Assembly: GCF_003121895.1 (NCBI RefSeq)
Contig: NZ_QEWW01000001.1
Coordinates: forward strand, 434,001 to 498,000
Origin: Ignatzschineria cameli
GTDB taxonomy: Bacteria; Pseudomonadota; Gammaproteobacteria; Cardiobacteriales; Wohlfahrtiimonadaceae
Length of the DNA stretch: 64,000 nt
Direction: 5' to 3'
In this document: in pieces, positions 1-10,166 of the stretch
Numbering within the stretch: position 1 is the first letter of the stretch
How the letters are laid out: each line of letters begins with the position of its first letter
Translations under genes and position numbers: made by a program
Notes under the pieces: generated by a model
The model's database searches: none
What the model was told of the DNA's origin: nothing
The model's input: the letters and a program-made list of their open reading frames with translations, nothing else

Positions 1-2481
1 GGTCGTATCGCCGAGATGCGTACCGGTGAAGGTAAGACTTTAGTGGCAACGTTAGCGGTCTACCTTAATGCATTAGCCGGCAAAGGGGTGCATGTTGTAA
101 CAGTCAATGACTATCTTGCTCGCCGTGATGCGGAGTGGATGGGAAAAGTCTATAACTACCTTGGTCTTTCGGTAGGGGTTGTTGTCTCCAACCAGAGTCT
201 TGAAGAGAAAAAGGCGGCCTATCAAGCAGATATTACCTATGCTACCAATAATGAATTAGGTTTTGATTATCTACGCGATAATATGGTCTATGATATGAGC
301 CAAAAGGTGCAAAGACCGCTCTCTTTTGCCGTTATCGACGAAGTGGATTCAATCTTAATTGATGAGGCTAGAACGCCACTTATTATCTCCGGTCCGGTAG
401 AAGGAGGTGCAGATCTCTATCATGCCGTCAATAAATTGATCCCATATCTTAAAAAGCCGACAGAAGAGGGGCCAGTTGACTTTGAAATCAATGAGAAAGA
501 TAAGCAGGTCAACTTAACAGAAGAGGGGCATCAACATCTTGAATCGCTTCTTGTTGAGGCAGGGCTCTTAAAAGAGGGTGATAGTCTCTACGATAGCAAT
601 AATCTCAAACTCTACCATCATGTTGATAACTGTCTTCGTGCTCACTATATTTTCCAACGAGATGTGGATTATATTGTACAGAAAGGGGAGATTGTTATTG
701 TTGATGAACATACCGGTCGAACTTTAGCGGGTCGTCGCTGGTCTGATGGATTGCATCAGGCGATCGAAGTAAAAGAGGGTGTTGAGGTGAAGCCAGAGAA
801 TCAGACGCTCGCTTCCATCACTTTCCAGAACTATTTCCGAATTTATGAAAAACTTGCCGGTATGACCGGAACGGCCGATACTGAAGCGCCAGAGTTTTTA
901 GAGATCTATGGTCTTGAAGTTGTTGTTATCCCAACACATAAGCCTGTTCAGCGAAAAGATTATGGGGATCTTATCTATCTCACACAAAAAGAGAAGTATG
1001 AGGCTATTATCAAAGATATTCTCGACTGCTATGAGCGCAAACAACCTGTATTGGTTGGAACGGCTTCAGTTGAGGTTTCAGAATTGATCTCTGATCTTCT
1101 CAAAAAGCAGAATATTCCTCATGAAGTGTTAAATGCTAAGCAGCATGAGCGTGAAGCATATGTTGTCGGTAGAGCGGGTGTTCCTGGCGCAATTACTATT
1201 GCTACCAATATGGCCGGTCGTGGTACCGATATTGTATTAGGGGGGAATGTTAAATTAGAAGAGCAACTCTTCTTAGAATCTAACCCAAATGCAACAGAGA
1301 AAGATCTTGAAGAGATCAGAGCTCGCGCTAAAGAGCGTCAAGAGCAAGTTTTAGCTTTAGGTGGATTGCATATTATCGGAACAGAGCGTCATGAATCACG
1401 CCGAATCGATAATCAGTTGCGAGGTCGAGCTGGGCGTCAAGGGGATGTGGGATCATCTCGTTTCTATCTCTCGCTTGATGACCATCTGATGCGTATCTTT
1501 ATGAATCCTAAGATGCGTAACTTGATGGCAAGCTTAGGAATGGGAAATGGTGAAGCATTAGAGCATCGCATGATTACCCGTTCTATTGAGAATGCGCAAC
1601 GTAAAGTTGAAGGGCATAACTTCGATATTCGTAAAAATCTTCTCCAATATGATGATATCGCGAATGATCAACGTAAAATTATCTATCAACAACGTGATGA
1701 TATTCTTCGTGCGGATGATATTACCAATGCGATCAATATGATGCGTGAACAGGTCTTTGGTGATTTAGTTGAGAAGTTTATTCCTCCGCAAAGTTATGCT
1801 GAGCAGTGGGATCTTGCGGGATTGATGGATGTTCTCAAAAATGAGTTTAGAATTGAGATCGATTTTGAGAAAGCGCTCAAAGAGAATCCAAACTTAACAG
1901 AAGAAGAGATCTATAACGCAATTATCGCTGAGAGCGAGCGTCAATATGCAGAGAAGAAGAAACAGGCAAATGCTGATGTTGATCCATCTCAATTTAGACG
2001 TTTTGAGAAATCAGTATTACTTGAAGTGCTTGATAGCCAATGGAAAGAGCATCTTGCAGCGATGGATTATCTTCGTCAAGGTATTCAGCTTCGCGCTTAT
2101 GGCCAACGCCGTCCTGAACAGGAGTATAAGCGTGAATCCTTTATTCTCTTCGAAGCGATGTTAGAGCAAATTCACTACAAAACGATCCGTTTCTTAAGCA
2201 ATATTGTGATCCGTGTAGAGACTCCAGAAGAGCTCTCAGAAGCACTATCAGCTCCAGAGAAATCAGAGAAGAAGGTGATTGAAGGTTCTGTGACAAATGC
2301 CGCCGATGTAGAACGCCTTATCGATGAGATCGGAAATATTAGCGAAGAGAATATTGCAGAGACTGAAGCTGAGATTAAGGCTGATATGGATTCAGGAGCT
2401 TTTGCTCAAGTCGGTCGCAATGAGCCTTGCCCATGTGGTTCAGGTAAACGCTATAAAGATTGTCATGGAAAGATCTCTTAG
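1..2481 (+). CDS. secA: SecA preprotein translocase ATPase, 5'-truncated by the window edge
   Basis: Motor ATPase that drives unfolded preproteins through SecYEG at the inner membrane. The frame is open from base 1; the visible part begins just before the Walker A motif (GEGKT at bases 28-42), so about 100 N-terminal residues lie outside the window. Visible marks are the helicase B motif with DEVDS near base 340, the MAGRGTDI motif near base 1210, the QLRGRAGRQGD motif near base 1415, and the C-terminal zinc-binding SEC-C motif (CPCGSG followed by DCHG) just before the stop. The remainder is about 826 residues and shows no internal damage. A strong terminator follows, so it ends its transcription unit. 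Confidence 0.97.
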   Translation, partial: GRIAEMRTGEGKTLVATLAVYLNALAGKGVHVVTVNDYLARRDAEWMGKVYNYLGLSVGVVVSNQSLEEKKAAYQADITYATNNELGFDYLRDNMVYDMSQKVQRPLSFAVIDEVDSILIDEARTPLIISGPVEGGADLYHAVNKLIPYLKKPTEEGPVDFEINEKDKQVNLTEEGHQHLESLLVEAGLLKEGDSLYDSNNLKLYHHVDNCLRAHYIFQRDVDYIVQKGEIVIVDEHTGRTLAGRRWSDGLHQAIEVKEGVEVKPENQTLASITFQNYFRIYEKLAGMTGTADTEAPEFLEIYGLEVVVIPTHKPVQRKDYGDLIYLTQKEKYEAIIKDILDCYERKQPVLVGTASVEVSELISDLLKKQNIPHEVLNAKQHEREAYVVGRAGVPGAITIATNMAGRGTDIVLGGNVKLEEQLFLESNPNATEKDLEEIRARAKERQEQVLALGGLHIIGTERHESRRIDNQLRGRAGRQGDVGSSRFYLSLDDHLMRIFMNPKMRNLMASLGMGNGEALEHRMITRSIENAQRKVEGHNFDIRKNLLQYDDIANDQRKIIYQQRDDILRADDITNAINMMREQVFGDLVEKFIPPQSYAEQWDLAGLMDVLKNEFRIEIDFEKALKENPNLTEEEIYNAIIAESERQYAEKKKQANADVDPSQFRRFEKSVLLEVLDSQWKEHLAAMDYLRQGIQLRAYGQRRPEQEYKRESFILFEAMLEQIHYKTIRFLSNIVIRVETPEELSEALSAPEKSEKKVIEGSVTNAADVERLIDEIGNISEENIAETEAEIKADMDSGAFAQVGRNEPCPCGSGKRYKDCHGKIS

Positions 2482-2541
2482 GATTTATCGGAGCAATCAG
2501 CTTGGGATAAGATAAGTGACAAAATAAGTACTTAAATAGTC

Positions 2542-2570
2542 AAAGACCTTGCATTTGCAAGGTCTTTTTG
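2542..2570 (+). terminator. Intrinsic terminator of secA
   Basis: An 11-base-pair perfect stem (2542-2552 with 2557-2567), four-base loop, and a run of five T immediately at the 3' side. It sits 60 bases after the secA stop. Confidence 0.9.
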
Positions 2571-2663
2571 TTCCTAGCTCCAGCTATATCTTCCCACCTA
2601 TACATTACTTTATATCTATTGATGATGGGGATGAATACATTTGAGTAGGTAAAGTTGAGCAGG

Positions 2664-3566
2664 TTAGAGCGCTTTGATATGGGTTGTCAATTGCGCTCTT
2701 GCACTATCAACCGTTAAAGGCTCTTTAAAGAATTCAGGATTCATTACCTCAATCTTACTATAGGGGATTTTATGCATCTTAAAGAGATGCTCAAGGCGTT
2801 CGGTCGTAAGCGCATAACTCTCGTAATCTTGTAGGTAATCCTTCATCGCTTCATCATAGATTGAGGGGTGTGCAACATAGAGGGCAACCTCATCGAGCTT
2901 CCAATAGAGGATATGCCCACTTCCTAATTGATTGAGCTTCTCTGTCTGATCAAAGATAACCGCTTGCATAATCTCCCAGAGTTCTTCTAATCCAATTTGA
3001 ATCAGTTGGGACGCAAAAAGGCCATTGAGATCCGCTAAGGTCACGATAGACATATTGAGAATATCTTGCGCAAATGCATTTTGGAAATCGTTTACAATCG
3101 CCCCATTCAGATGGGCTTTTGTAATTAATTCAGTCTCCATTTTCTCAATAAAATCTGCCGCCTCTGGGGTATCCGGCATTACGACAGTAAAGGGAAGAAC
3201 CTCAAGGACATCGGCAAATTCACTCAGCTCTTTATTGAAGTGAAATACCTCAAACTGCTCTTCTGCCGTGCCGATACCGATAATAGAGGGCTTGAAATTT
3301 TTCTCTCTAAAATGAATTTTGGAAAGCTCAAAGAGTTGTGTGTAGATCGGGAAGCCGGGTCTAATAATTTGATGGAGATGATAGATCGAGCCCACGCCGA
3401 TCAAGCCAAAGTTTTGAATCTCCGGAAAGTGGCTCGCAATATTTTGCCCAACGCTCTGAAGAAGTTCAGTCGCGGCCTCTTTATCGAGGTAGAGAGCCTG
3501 ATCTTCTGCTTTGGAAGTATGTTGAATGACCACTGCAAGATCAATTGTACGAAGTTTGTTATCCAT
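2664..3566 (-). CDS. Conserved-looking protein of unknown function, about 300 aa
   Basis: I do not recognise the family. The chosen start (MDNKLRTIDL) has an AAGGAT Shine-Dalgarno seven bases upstream; an in-frame ATG at 3629 would add 21 residues but has no such site. The product is acidic, soluble-looking, with no signal peptide or membrane segment, and mixed alpha/beta character (stretches such as NFGLIGVGSIYHLHQ and SIIGIGTAEEQFEVFHF alternate with long helices). It stands alone between secA and macA on the opposite strand, so context gives no functional hint. Codon use resembles its neighbours, which argues for a real gene. Confidence 0.75.
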   Translation of the reverse strand: MDNKLRTIDLAVVIQHTSKAEDQALYLDKEAATELLQSVGQNIASHFPEIQNFGLIGVGSIYHLHQIIRPGFPIYTQLFELSKIHFREKNFKPSIIGIGTAEEQFEVFHFNKELSEFADVLEVLPFTVVMPDTPEAADFIEKMETELITKAHLNGAIVNDFQNAFAQDILNMSIVTLADLNGLFASQLIQIGLEELWEIMQAVIFDQTEKLNQLGSGHILYWKLDEVALYVAHPSIYDEAMKDYLQDYESYALTTERLEHLFKMHKIPYSKIEVMNPEFFKEPLTVDSARAQLTTHIKAL

Positions 3567-3730
3567 AATATCCTTGCTAATATAAAAAATTAATTTCTCA
3601 TTGTACGACCGACTAAGGGAGAAAAGCAAAAGAAGCTGAGAATAGTGTAAAGTTCACGCTATAAGAATCTCAATAGATTCTATCAGCATCGTCTTTAACA
3701 TCTTCATAATCCCTTCCTCTCCTTTTCTCT

Positions 3731-3770
3731 TTCTACCTCTTTCTACCTCTTTCTACCTCTTTCTATCTCT
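3731..3770. repeat. Tandem repeat, 10-base unit, 4 copies
   Basis: Unit ttctacctct repeated three times exactly and once with one change (ttctatctct). Pure pyrimidine apart from one A per unit. Confidence 0.9.
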
Positions 3771-3780
3771 CTTAAACGTT

Positions 3781-3825
3781 TCTTTGAATGAATCTTTAAA
3801 TGAATCTTTAAATGAATCTTTAAGG
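3781..3825. repeat. Tandem repeat, 12-base unit, about 3.7 copies
   Basis: Unit tctttaaatgaa: first copy has one change (tctttgaatgaa), then two exact copies and a partial one. It starts ten bases after the 10-base array ends. Confidence 0.9.
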
Positions 3826-4070
3826 AGATCGTTGAGCCATCTGCCATCAATCATCAAGCATCAATATTGCCTTATATCTATACGCTCTATGTATAAATAT
3901 ATTGTGTATGGTGTATATGATAGTCTTACTAGTAGTCTTACTATTTAGTAGCAATATCTCCACTTTCCTCTAGATTGAGAAGGGCGTAGAGTAGTATGAT
4001 TAAGAGCGCTTATTTTACACTTAGACTTGATTGATGGCACCTCTGGCACTATCGCTACTTTAAAATTGGA

Positions 4071-5291
4071 ATGAATAACAAAGTAACCATTATGAAAAAA
4101 TATCGAAAATATCTTATCGGTGGCATTATTGTAATTTTAGCCCTCGTAGCCTACCTCTATTTTAATACAGAAAAGAAGATTGCCTACCTTACAACTCCTG
4201 TTGAGCGGGACGATTTAGAGGTGAGTATTTTAGCCTATGGCAAGATGGAAGCCTCTGATCAGATCGATGTTGGTGCGCAAGTCTCCGGTCAGATAAAAAA
4301 GATGTATGTGAAATTAGGGGATAGTGTTAAAAAGGGGGATCTACTTGTTGAGATCGATGATCTACCACAACAAAATGCGGTCAAAGATAGTGAAGCTCGT
4401 CTTAAAAATATGATTGCCTCTAAAGCAGCAAAAGAGGCACAGCTACTCAATGCGCGGATCAATTTAGAGCGTCAACAGAAGTTGATACAAAATGGAGCGA
4501 CAACTCAAAATGAGCTCGATCAAGCAGAGGCAACATTAAAGGTTTTAGATGCTGAAGTTGAAGCTTTAATTGCACAAATCGCACAAGCGCAAATCGCGCT
4601 CGACACCGCTGAGCTTAATCTCGATTATACAAAAATCACCTCTCCGATTGATGGTATGGTAGTTGCAACAGTGGTAAAGGAGGGACAGACAGTAAACTCA
4701 ACCCAAACAGCTCCTACTATTGTGAAGGTCGCCGATCTCTCTACAATGACGATTAAAGCACAAATCTCAGAAGCAGATGTTACGAAACTTCATCCTGGCA
4801 TGAAAGCTTACTTCACAATCTTAGGAGAGCCTCATCAACGCTATGAAGCTGTATTACGTCAGATCGAGCCGGCAACAGAATCCTTTCAAACAACCATTGG
4901 TAATGTTGTTACCAATTTTAATGAGGCGGTCTACTATAATGGATTGTTTGATGTAGAGAACCTTAATAATCTCTTCTATATCGGTATGTCCACTCAGGTG
5001 CATATTATTTTAGAGGAGAAGCAAGATATCTTAATGATCCCTATGGCAGCACTCCGTTTTAAACCTTCCTCTATGCCAGCGGTAACCCCGGCAAAAGGGG
5101 AGCGAGTAGTCTGGGTCTTAGAAGACCAAGAGAGTGGAAAAATAGCTCCTCGGATGATCAAGGTTGGCCTTTCAAATAGCATTGCTGTTGAGGTGATTTC
5201 TGGATTAGAAGAGGGAGAGGCAATTATTACAGCAGAATCGACAGGTTACAATAATGCCGGCAGTATGGGAATGATGGGAAGAAGACGATAA
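4071..5291 (+). CDS. macA: MacA-like periplasmic adaptor of an ABC efflux pump
   Basis: Membrane fusion protein of the HlyD/RND-adaptor family that would bridge the MacB transporter to an outer-membrane TolC-type channel. It has an N-terminal membrane anchor (about residues 13-29), a lipoyl-like half motif (DVGAQVSGQI), a long Gln/Ala-rich coiled-coil hairpin (about 100-185), the second half motif (ITSPIDGMVV) and a beta-barrel domain. At 406 residues it is slightly longer than E. coli MacA (371). A second ATG at base 4092 is an alternative start; neither has a clear Shine-Dalgarno. The stop overlaps the macB start (TAATG), so the two are translationally coupled. No tolC gene is in the window. 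Confidence 0.9.
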   Translation: MNNKVTIMKKYRKYLIGGIIVILALVAYLYFNTEKKIAYLTTPVERDDLEVSILAYGKMEASDQIDVGAQVSGQIKKMYVKLGDSVKKGDLLVEIDDLPQQNAVKDSEARLKNMIASKAAKEAQLLNARINLERQQKLIQNGATTQNELDQAEATLKVLDAEVEALIAQIAQAQIALDTAELNLDYTKITSPIDGMVVATVVKEGQTVNSTQTAPTIVKVADLSTMTIKAQISEADVTKLHPGMKAYFTILGEPHQRYEAVLRQIEPATESFQTTIGNVVTNFNEAVYYNGLFDVENLNNLFYIGMSTQVHIILEEKQDILMIPMAALRFKPSSMPAVTPAKGERVVWVLEDQESGKIAPRMIKVGLSNSIAVEVISGLEEGEAIITAESTGYNNAGSMGMMGRRR

Positions 5292-7294
5292 TGGGAAAAG
5301 AATCTTTGAGCCGACCGATCGGATCGCCACTCATTGAGTTGAAGGATCTTCGACGCTCCTTTCAATCGGGCGATCTCTCTGTTGAGGTCTTAAAAGGCAT
5401 TACGCTCTCTATCGAAGAGGGGGAATTTATCGCCATTATGGGCGCATCAGGTTCTGGTAAATCCACCTTAATGAATATTATCGGTGGCTTAGATTATCTC
5501 TCTGCCGGTCATTACCACTTCAAAGGGCGAGATATTGCACACTACAGTGATGATGAGCTTGCAGAGTTGCGCAGAGAGCACTTTGGTTTTATCTTCCAGC
5601 GCTACCACCTCCTCAATAGTTTAACGGCTAAAGGTAATGTGGAGATGCCGGCGATCTATTCAGGGATGCCAGGATCACTTCGACATCGGCGCGCAACCGA
5701 TCTTTTAACACAATTGGGGCTTTCTGAGCGGGTAGATTACTATCCCACACAACTCTCCGGAGGACAGCAACAGCGAGTTAGTATCGCTCGGGCGCTAATG
5801 AATGGGGGTGAAATTATCCTAGCCGATGAACCTACCGGGGCTTTAGATAGTGAAAGTGGTGCGGCAGTATTGGCGATATTAAAAGAGCTAAATCGTGCAG
5901 GGCATACCATTATTATGGTTACCCATGATCCTGATGTTGCCAGTCATGCAGATCGTATTATTGAGATTAAAGATGGCTTGATCATTGGTGATGAGCGAAA
6001 AAATAATCAAGCGATCGATGCGGGAGAAGAGAAGGGTAAAGAGCGGCAAAAAAAAGAGAAGGGGTGGAAGCGCGCTTCAGGACTCTCCCATTTAGGACTA
6101 CGTATCAGTAATGCCTTCAAAATGGCTATTCTCTCAATGCTGATGCAACGATTGAGGACCTTTTTAACGATGCTTGGCATCATCATTGGGATTGCGGCAG
6201 TGGTTTTAGTAATCGCTTTAGGGCGAGGCTCTACAGATCAGATTATTGCAGATATTCGTCAGATGGGGACAAACACCCTAACGGTCTATCCCGGCACAGG
6301 CTTTGGAGATCGACGCTCTCAAAGCGTACAATCACTGCGTCCTGCGGATGTGGAAGCGTTAAAGAAACTCCCCTTTGTGCATAGTGTTACTCCTGTAGTC
6401 TCCACTGTTGTCGAAGCTCGCTATGGTAATCAATCAGCGATTAATACCCAGATTCAGGGAGTGGGAGCACAATTTTTTGATGTGCAAGGCTATGAGGTTA
6501 CAGAAGGAATTGCTTTTGATGAGGAGAGTGAAGCAGCGCTTGCGTTAGAAGCAGTCATTGATGAAAATAGTGTTAAAACCTTCTTTAATGAAGGGAAAAG
6601 CCCCATTGGCGAGGTGATCATTATAGGGCAATTACCTGTCCGTGTGATCGGCGTTGCAACATCGAAGTCTCAAGGAATGTTTAGTAGTGATACTATGACG
6701 ATCTGGATTCCTTACTCTAGTGCTATGCATCGCCTAACAGGGGGAACATCTTTTAGAAATATCACTGTAAGAGTCGATGATAATGTCAATATGGCATTGG
6801 CAGAGAATAGTATTACTGATCTATTGATGGATCTACATGGGAAAAAGGATTTCTTTATCTATAACGCAGACGCAATCAAGGAGATGGTAGAATCAACAAC
6901 GTTAATTATGCGGATTTTAGTCACAGCAATTGCGTTGATCTCATTACTTGTTGGAGGAATAGGTGTCATGAATATTCTTTTGGTCTCGGTAGCAGAGAGA
7001 ACAAAAGAGATCGGGATGCGAATGGCAGTAGGCGCCCGTAAAAGTGATATATCTCAACAGTTCTTGATTGAATCGGTGTTAGTCTGCCTTATCGGAGGAG
7101 TAGTCGGTGTTGCTTTAGCACTCTCGACGGGGTTTATATTAAAACAACTAGGAGGAATGATCCCATTAAGCTTTTCGCTACCCTCAATTATCTTCTCCTT
7201 TATCGCTGCATTTTTAATCGGGATTCTCTTTGGATTCTTCCCGGCGAAAAAGGCAGCTGAGCTCGCGCCTATAGAAGCATTAGAGCGTTCCTAA
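5291..7294 (+). CDS. macB: MacB-like ABC transporter, fused ATPase and permease
   Basis: Inner-membrane mechanotransmission-type ABC protein that works with MacA to export macrolides, lipopeptides or toxins. The N-terminal ATPase domain has Walker A (GASGSGKST, about residue 50), signature LSGGQQQR and Walker B (ILADEPTGALD). A basic linker (about 235-255) leads to the first membrane segment, a large periplasmic domain (about 310-540), then three C-terminal membrane segments with the FtsX-like stretch NILLVSVAERTKEIGMRMA. Length 667 is typical (E. coli MacB 648). The gene overlaps macA by one base. Confidence 0.94.
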   Translation: MGKESLSRPIGSPLIELKDLRRSFQSGDLSVEVLKGITLSIEEGEFIAIMGASGSGKSTLMNIIGGLDYLSAGHYHFKGRDIAHYSDDELAELRREHFGFIFQRYHLLNSLTAKGNVEMPAIYSGMPGSLRHRRATDLLTQLGLSERVDYYPTQLSGGQQQRVSIARALMNGGEIILADEPTGALDSESGAAVLAILKELNRAGHTIIMVTHDPDVASHADRIIEIKDGLIIGDERKNNQAIDAGEEKGKERQKKEKGWKRASGLSHLGLRISNAFKMAILSMLMQRLRTFLTMLGIIIGIAAVVLVIALGRGSTDQIIADIRQMGTNTLTVYPGTGFGDRRSQSVQSLRPADVEALKKLPFVHSVTPVVSTVVEARYGNQSAINTQIQGVGAQFFDVQGYEVTEGIAFDEESEAALALEAVIDENSVKTFFNEGKSPIGEVIIIGQLPVRVIGVATSKSQGMFSSDTMTIWIPYSSAMHRLTGGTSFRNITVRVDDNVNMALAENSITDLLMDLHGKKDFFIYNADAIKEMVESTTLIMRILVTAIALISLLVGGIGVMNILLVSVAERTKEIGMRMAVGARKSDISQQFLIESVLVCLIGGVVGVALALSTGFILKQLGGMIPLSFSLPSIIFSFIAAFLIGILFGFFPAKKAAELAPIEALERS

Positions 7295-7376
7295 GCTGAA
7301 TCTATCAGCAATATGCGCAATATCTCAACAATATCTCACCTATTTATGAATGGGAGATTGAAATATTTGTCATAAC

Positions 7377-7405
7377 TTGGCAAACTGATGCAACTTAGGT
7401 TTAAT
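7377..7405 (+). promoter_or_regulatory. Putative sigma-70 promoter of the sdh operon
   Basis: TTGGCA at 7377-7382 and TTTAAT at 7400-7405 with 17 bases between them, 36 bases before the sdhC start codon. No mapped transcript is available; this is a sequence match only. Confidence 0.5.
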
Positions 7406-7441
7406 CTGTATGTCTTATTTTTTATTAATTGGAGTCTATCT

Positions 7442-7831
7442 ATGAGTCAAAATAAACGGCCTTTATCGCCATTTATGCTCGGTAGCGGATACAAATGGCA
7501 AGTTACCTCGGTAATGAGTATTTTGCATCGCGCCTCGGGTGTTGCGTTGGTGTTAGTTCTACTAGTCATTGGTGCTTGGTTGGCGAGCTTAGCTGCTGGT
7601 CCAAGTGCATTTGCGACAATGACCGCTTTCTTAAAAAACCCTTTTGTTGTGCTCCTTGTGATCCTTGGAACATTTGCAGCTTGCTACCATTTCTGTAATG
7701 GTATTCGTCATCTCTTTTGGGATGCCGGAAAAGGTGTCGATATCGAATCAGCTAAGAAGAGTGCAAAAATCGTACAGATCGCTGCGCCTGTTTTGGCGGT
7801 TCTTATTCTTATTGTTGGTTTTGCAGCGTAG
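7442..7831 (+). CDS. sdhC: Succinate dehydrogenase cytochrome b556 subunit
   Basis: Membrane anchor of complex II; with SdhD it holds haem b and forms the ubiquinone site. The start MSQNKRPLSPF has GGAG eight bases upstream and begins like known SdhC; an in-frame ATG at 7388 would add 18 residues with no ribosome site and overlap the promoter. The family motif SILHRASGVAL and the haem-ligand region (YHFCNGIRHLFWD) are present, with three membrane segments. First gene of sdhCDAB; 129 residues is the usual length. Confidence 0.95.
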   Translation: MSQNKRPLSPFMLGSGYKWQVTSVMSILHRASGVALVLVLLVIGAWLASLAAGPSAFATMTAFLKNPFVVLLVILGTFAACYHFCNGIRHLFWDAGKGVDIESAKKSAKIVQIAAPVLAVLILIVGFAA

Positions 7832-7840
7832 GGAAGAGTT

Positions 7841-8242
7841 ATGAAAAAATATCAAACCCCACTAGGTCGAGTTAAAGGTTTAGGATCAGCTCATTCTGGT
7901 TCTGTCTCTTGGTTAGCACAGAAAGTCTCTGCTGTTGTATTAGCATTGCTCTTTCTCTGGTTCTCATTCTCATTTGCTAGCCTATATGGTAAAAGCTTTG
8001 AAGAGGTACTATTCTGGGTGGGAACTCCGATGAATACCATTCTTTTGGTTGTTTTAGTTGTTGCAGGAATTTATCACGCTATTTTAGGCCTTCAAGTTCT
8101 TATCGAGGACTATGTCAGTAAGACCTGTCAGCGCATTGTTATCTTAAGTGCGATGCGTGTCATCTTATCTGTAATTGGTATTGCAATTGTCTGGGCGATT
8201 ATCCGTGTTGGATTTATCGTTAGCACCATGATGATGCACTAA
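7841..8242 (+). CDS. sdhD: Succinate dehydrogenase membrane anchor subunit
   Basis: Second membrane anchor of complex II. Three hydrophobic segments; the haem histidine and quinone-site Asp-Tyr pair fall in YHAILGLQVLIEDYV (about residues 85-100). At 133 residues it is slightly longer than E. coli SdhD (115), the excess being at the C-terminus. A GGGAAGAG ribosome site precedes the start; sdhC ends nine bases upstream. Confidence 0.93.
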   Translation: MKKYQTPLGRVKGLGSAHSGSVSWLAQKVSAVVLALLFLWFSFSFASLYGKSFEEVLFWVGTPMNTILLVVLVVAGIYHAILGLQVLIEDYVSKTCQRIVILSAMRVILSVIGIAIVWAIIRVGFIVSTMMMH

Positions 8243-8318
8243 TATGTAGAATATATAGAAAAATATGTAGAAATTTGTAGAAATTTTACAGAATTAATAA
8301 TTCTCGGAGTTTTAATCG

Positions 8319-10121
8319 ATGAGTAACTTAAAAGAGTATAAAGATTATAAGATTCATGAGCATGTCTATGACGTTGTTGTTGTAGGTGCAGGTGGCGCAG
8401 GTCTTCGTGCAACGCTCGGAATGGCAGAAAAAGGTTTAAAAACCGCTTGTGTTACAAAAGTATTCCCAACTCGTTCACATACAGTAGCAGCGCAAGGTGG
8501 TGTTTCTGCTGCACTTGGTAACATGGGTGAAGATGATTGGCGCTGGCATATGTATGACACCGTAAAAGGTTCTGACTGGTTAGGTGACCAAGATGCAATC
8601 GAGTATATGTGTCGTGAAGCGATCCCTGCGATTTTAGAATTGGAGCATTATGGCCTTCCATTCTCTCGTACAGAAGAGGGGAAAATCTATCAGCGTCCAT
8701 TTGGTGGAATGACCACAAACTTTGGTGAAGGTCAAGCGCAGAGAACTTGTGCTGCCGCAGATAGAACAGGGCATGCGATGCTCCATACACTCTATCAGCA
8801 ATCACTCAAACACAATGCTGAGTTCTATATCGAATATTTCGCTATCGATCTTTTAATGGATGAGGGCGAATGTCGTGGTGTTGTTGCTTGGGACTTAGCA
8901 GATGGCTCAATGCATGTATTCCGCGCACAGATGGTAGTATTAGCAACGGGTGGTTATGGTCGTGCATACTTCTCGGCAACATCAGCACACACCTGTACAG
9001 GTGATGGTAACGGAATGGTTGCTCGTGCAGGATTACCATTACAAGATATGGAATTTGTTCAATTCCACCCAACCGGTATCTATGGTGCAGGTTGCTTAAT
9101 TACAGAAGGTGTTCGTGGTGAGGGTGGTTATTTAACCAACTCTAATGGCGAACGTTTCATGGAGCGCTATGCCCCTAACGCTAAAGACTTAGCATCTCGT
9201 GACGTTGTTTCTCGTTCTATGTTGATTGAGATTCGTGAAGGTCGCGGTGTTGGTCCTAAGAAAGATCATATCTTCCTTCACCTTGAGCATTTAGGCCCTG
9301 AAGTTATCGAAGAGCGTCTCCCAAGTATTGCTGAGAGTGCAAGAATCTTCGCAGACGTTGATGTTCGTAAAGAGCCTATCCCTGTTATTCCAACAGTTCA
9401 CTACAACATGGGTGGTGTTCCAACAAACTACCATGGTGAAGTTGTTACTTTAAGAGATGGAGATCCTGATGCAGTGGTTCCTGGCCTTATGGCAATTGGT
9501 GAAGCTGCGTGTGTATCAGTACATGGTGCTAACCGTTTAGGTTCAAACTCACTTTTAGACTTAGTTGTCTTTGGTCGTGCTGCGGCTAACCGTGCTGCGG
9601 AAATTTTGAAAGCAGGTGCTGCGCATAAGCCATTAGATGATCAAAAAGTGATCGATATCTTAGATCGTTTTGATAAAATTCGTCACGCTGATGGTAGTAT
9701 CTCAACTGCTGAATTACGCGATAAGATGCAGCGCGCAATGCAGGAAGATGTTGCTGTATTCCGTATGCAAGAGACGCTTGAAGATGGTGTAAGACGTGTT
9801 GATGAAGCTTTCAAACAGTTTGCTGATATTAAAGTTCACGACAGAAGTCTTATCTGGAACTCAGATTTAGTCGAGACTCTTGAATTATCTAACCTTTTAA
9901 TCTGTGCAGTTGCAACAGTAAAATCTGCAATTAATCGTACAGAGTCACGTGGAGCGCATGCTCGTGAAGATTATCCTCATCGTGATGATGTTAATTGGAT
10001 GAAACACACTTATGCATGGGTTGATGAAAATGGGGATGTGAAGATCGATTATCGTCCTGTTCACACCTATACGCTCACTGATGAAGTAGCTTACATTGAA
10101 CCTAAAGAACGTACTTACTAA
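8319..10121 (+). CDS. sdhA: Succinate dehydrogenase flavoprotein subunit
   Basis: Oxidises succinate to fumarate and passes electrons through covalent FAD to SdhB. Visible: the dinucleotide-binding motif [13 protein letters not shown] (about residue 20), the FAD-attachment histidine in [11 protein letters not shown], the substrate region [15 protein letters not shown], and [10 protein letters not shown] near the C-terminus. Length 600 is close to the usual 588-600. GGAG precedes the start. A 76-base AT-rich spacer with repeated tgtagaa words separates it from sdhD. Confidence 0.97.
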   Translation: MSNLKEYKDYKIHEHVYDVVVVGAGGAGLRATLGMAEKGLKTACVTKVFPTRSHTVAAQGGVSAALGNMGEDDWRWHMYDTVKGSDWLGDQDAIEYMCREAIPAILELEHYGLPFSRTEEGKIYQRPFGGMTTNFGEGQAQRTCAAADRTGHAMLHTLYQQSLKHNAEFYIEYFAIDLLMDEGECRGVVAWDLADGSMHVFRAQMVVLATGGYGRAYFSATSAHTCTGDGNGMVARAGLPLQDMEFVQFHPTGIYGAGCLITEGVRGEGGYLTNSNGERFMERYAPNAKDLASRDVVSRSMLIEIREGRGVGPKKDHIFLHLEHLGPEVIEERLPSIAESARIFADVDVRKEPIPVIPTVHYNMGGVPTNYHGEVVTLRDGDPDAVVPGLMAIGEAACVSVHGANRLGSNSLLDLVVFGRAAANRAAEILKAGAAHKPLDDQKVIDILDRFDKIRHADGSISTAELRDKMQRAMQEDVAVFRMQETLEDGVRRVDEAFKQFADIKVHDRSLIWNSDLVETLELSNLLICAVATVKSAINRTESRGAHAREDYPHRDDVNWMKHTYAWVDENGDVKIDYRPVHTYTLTDEVAYIEPKERTY

Positions 10122-10166
10122 TAGCAACAGATTAGTAAAGAAAGGTTAAATAGAAAGGAAAAGATT

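Larger units (their letters stand above)
3567..4070. other. Intergenic region of about 500 bases, divergent promoters expected
   Basis: Lies between the divergently transcribed unknown gene and macA, so it must carry both promoters. I could not pick a convincing -35/-10 pair. The main visible content is two adjacent tandem repeat arrays (separate entries). No ORF of coding character and no RNA gene was seen. Confidence 0.6.

Noticed and set aside
3240-3593. 117-codon plus-strand frame inside the unknown gene
   Set aside because: Antisense to a better supported gene; no ribosome site and no protein-like pattern.
8452-8805. 117-codon minus-strand frame inside sdhA
   Set aside because: Shadow of the sdhA coding strand; low-complexity His/Leu/Ser translation, no ribosome site.
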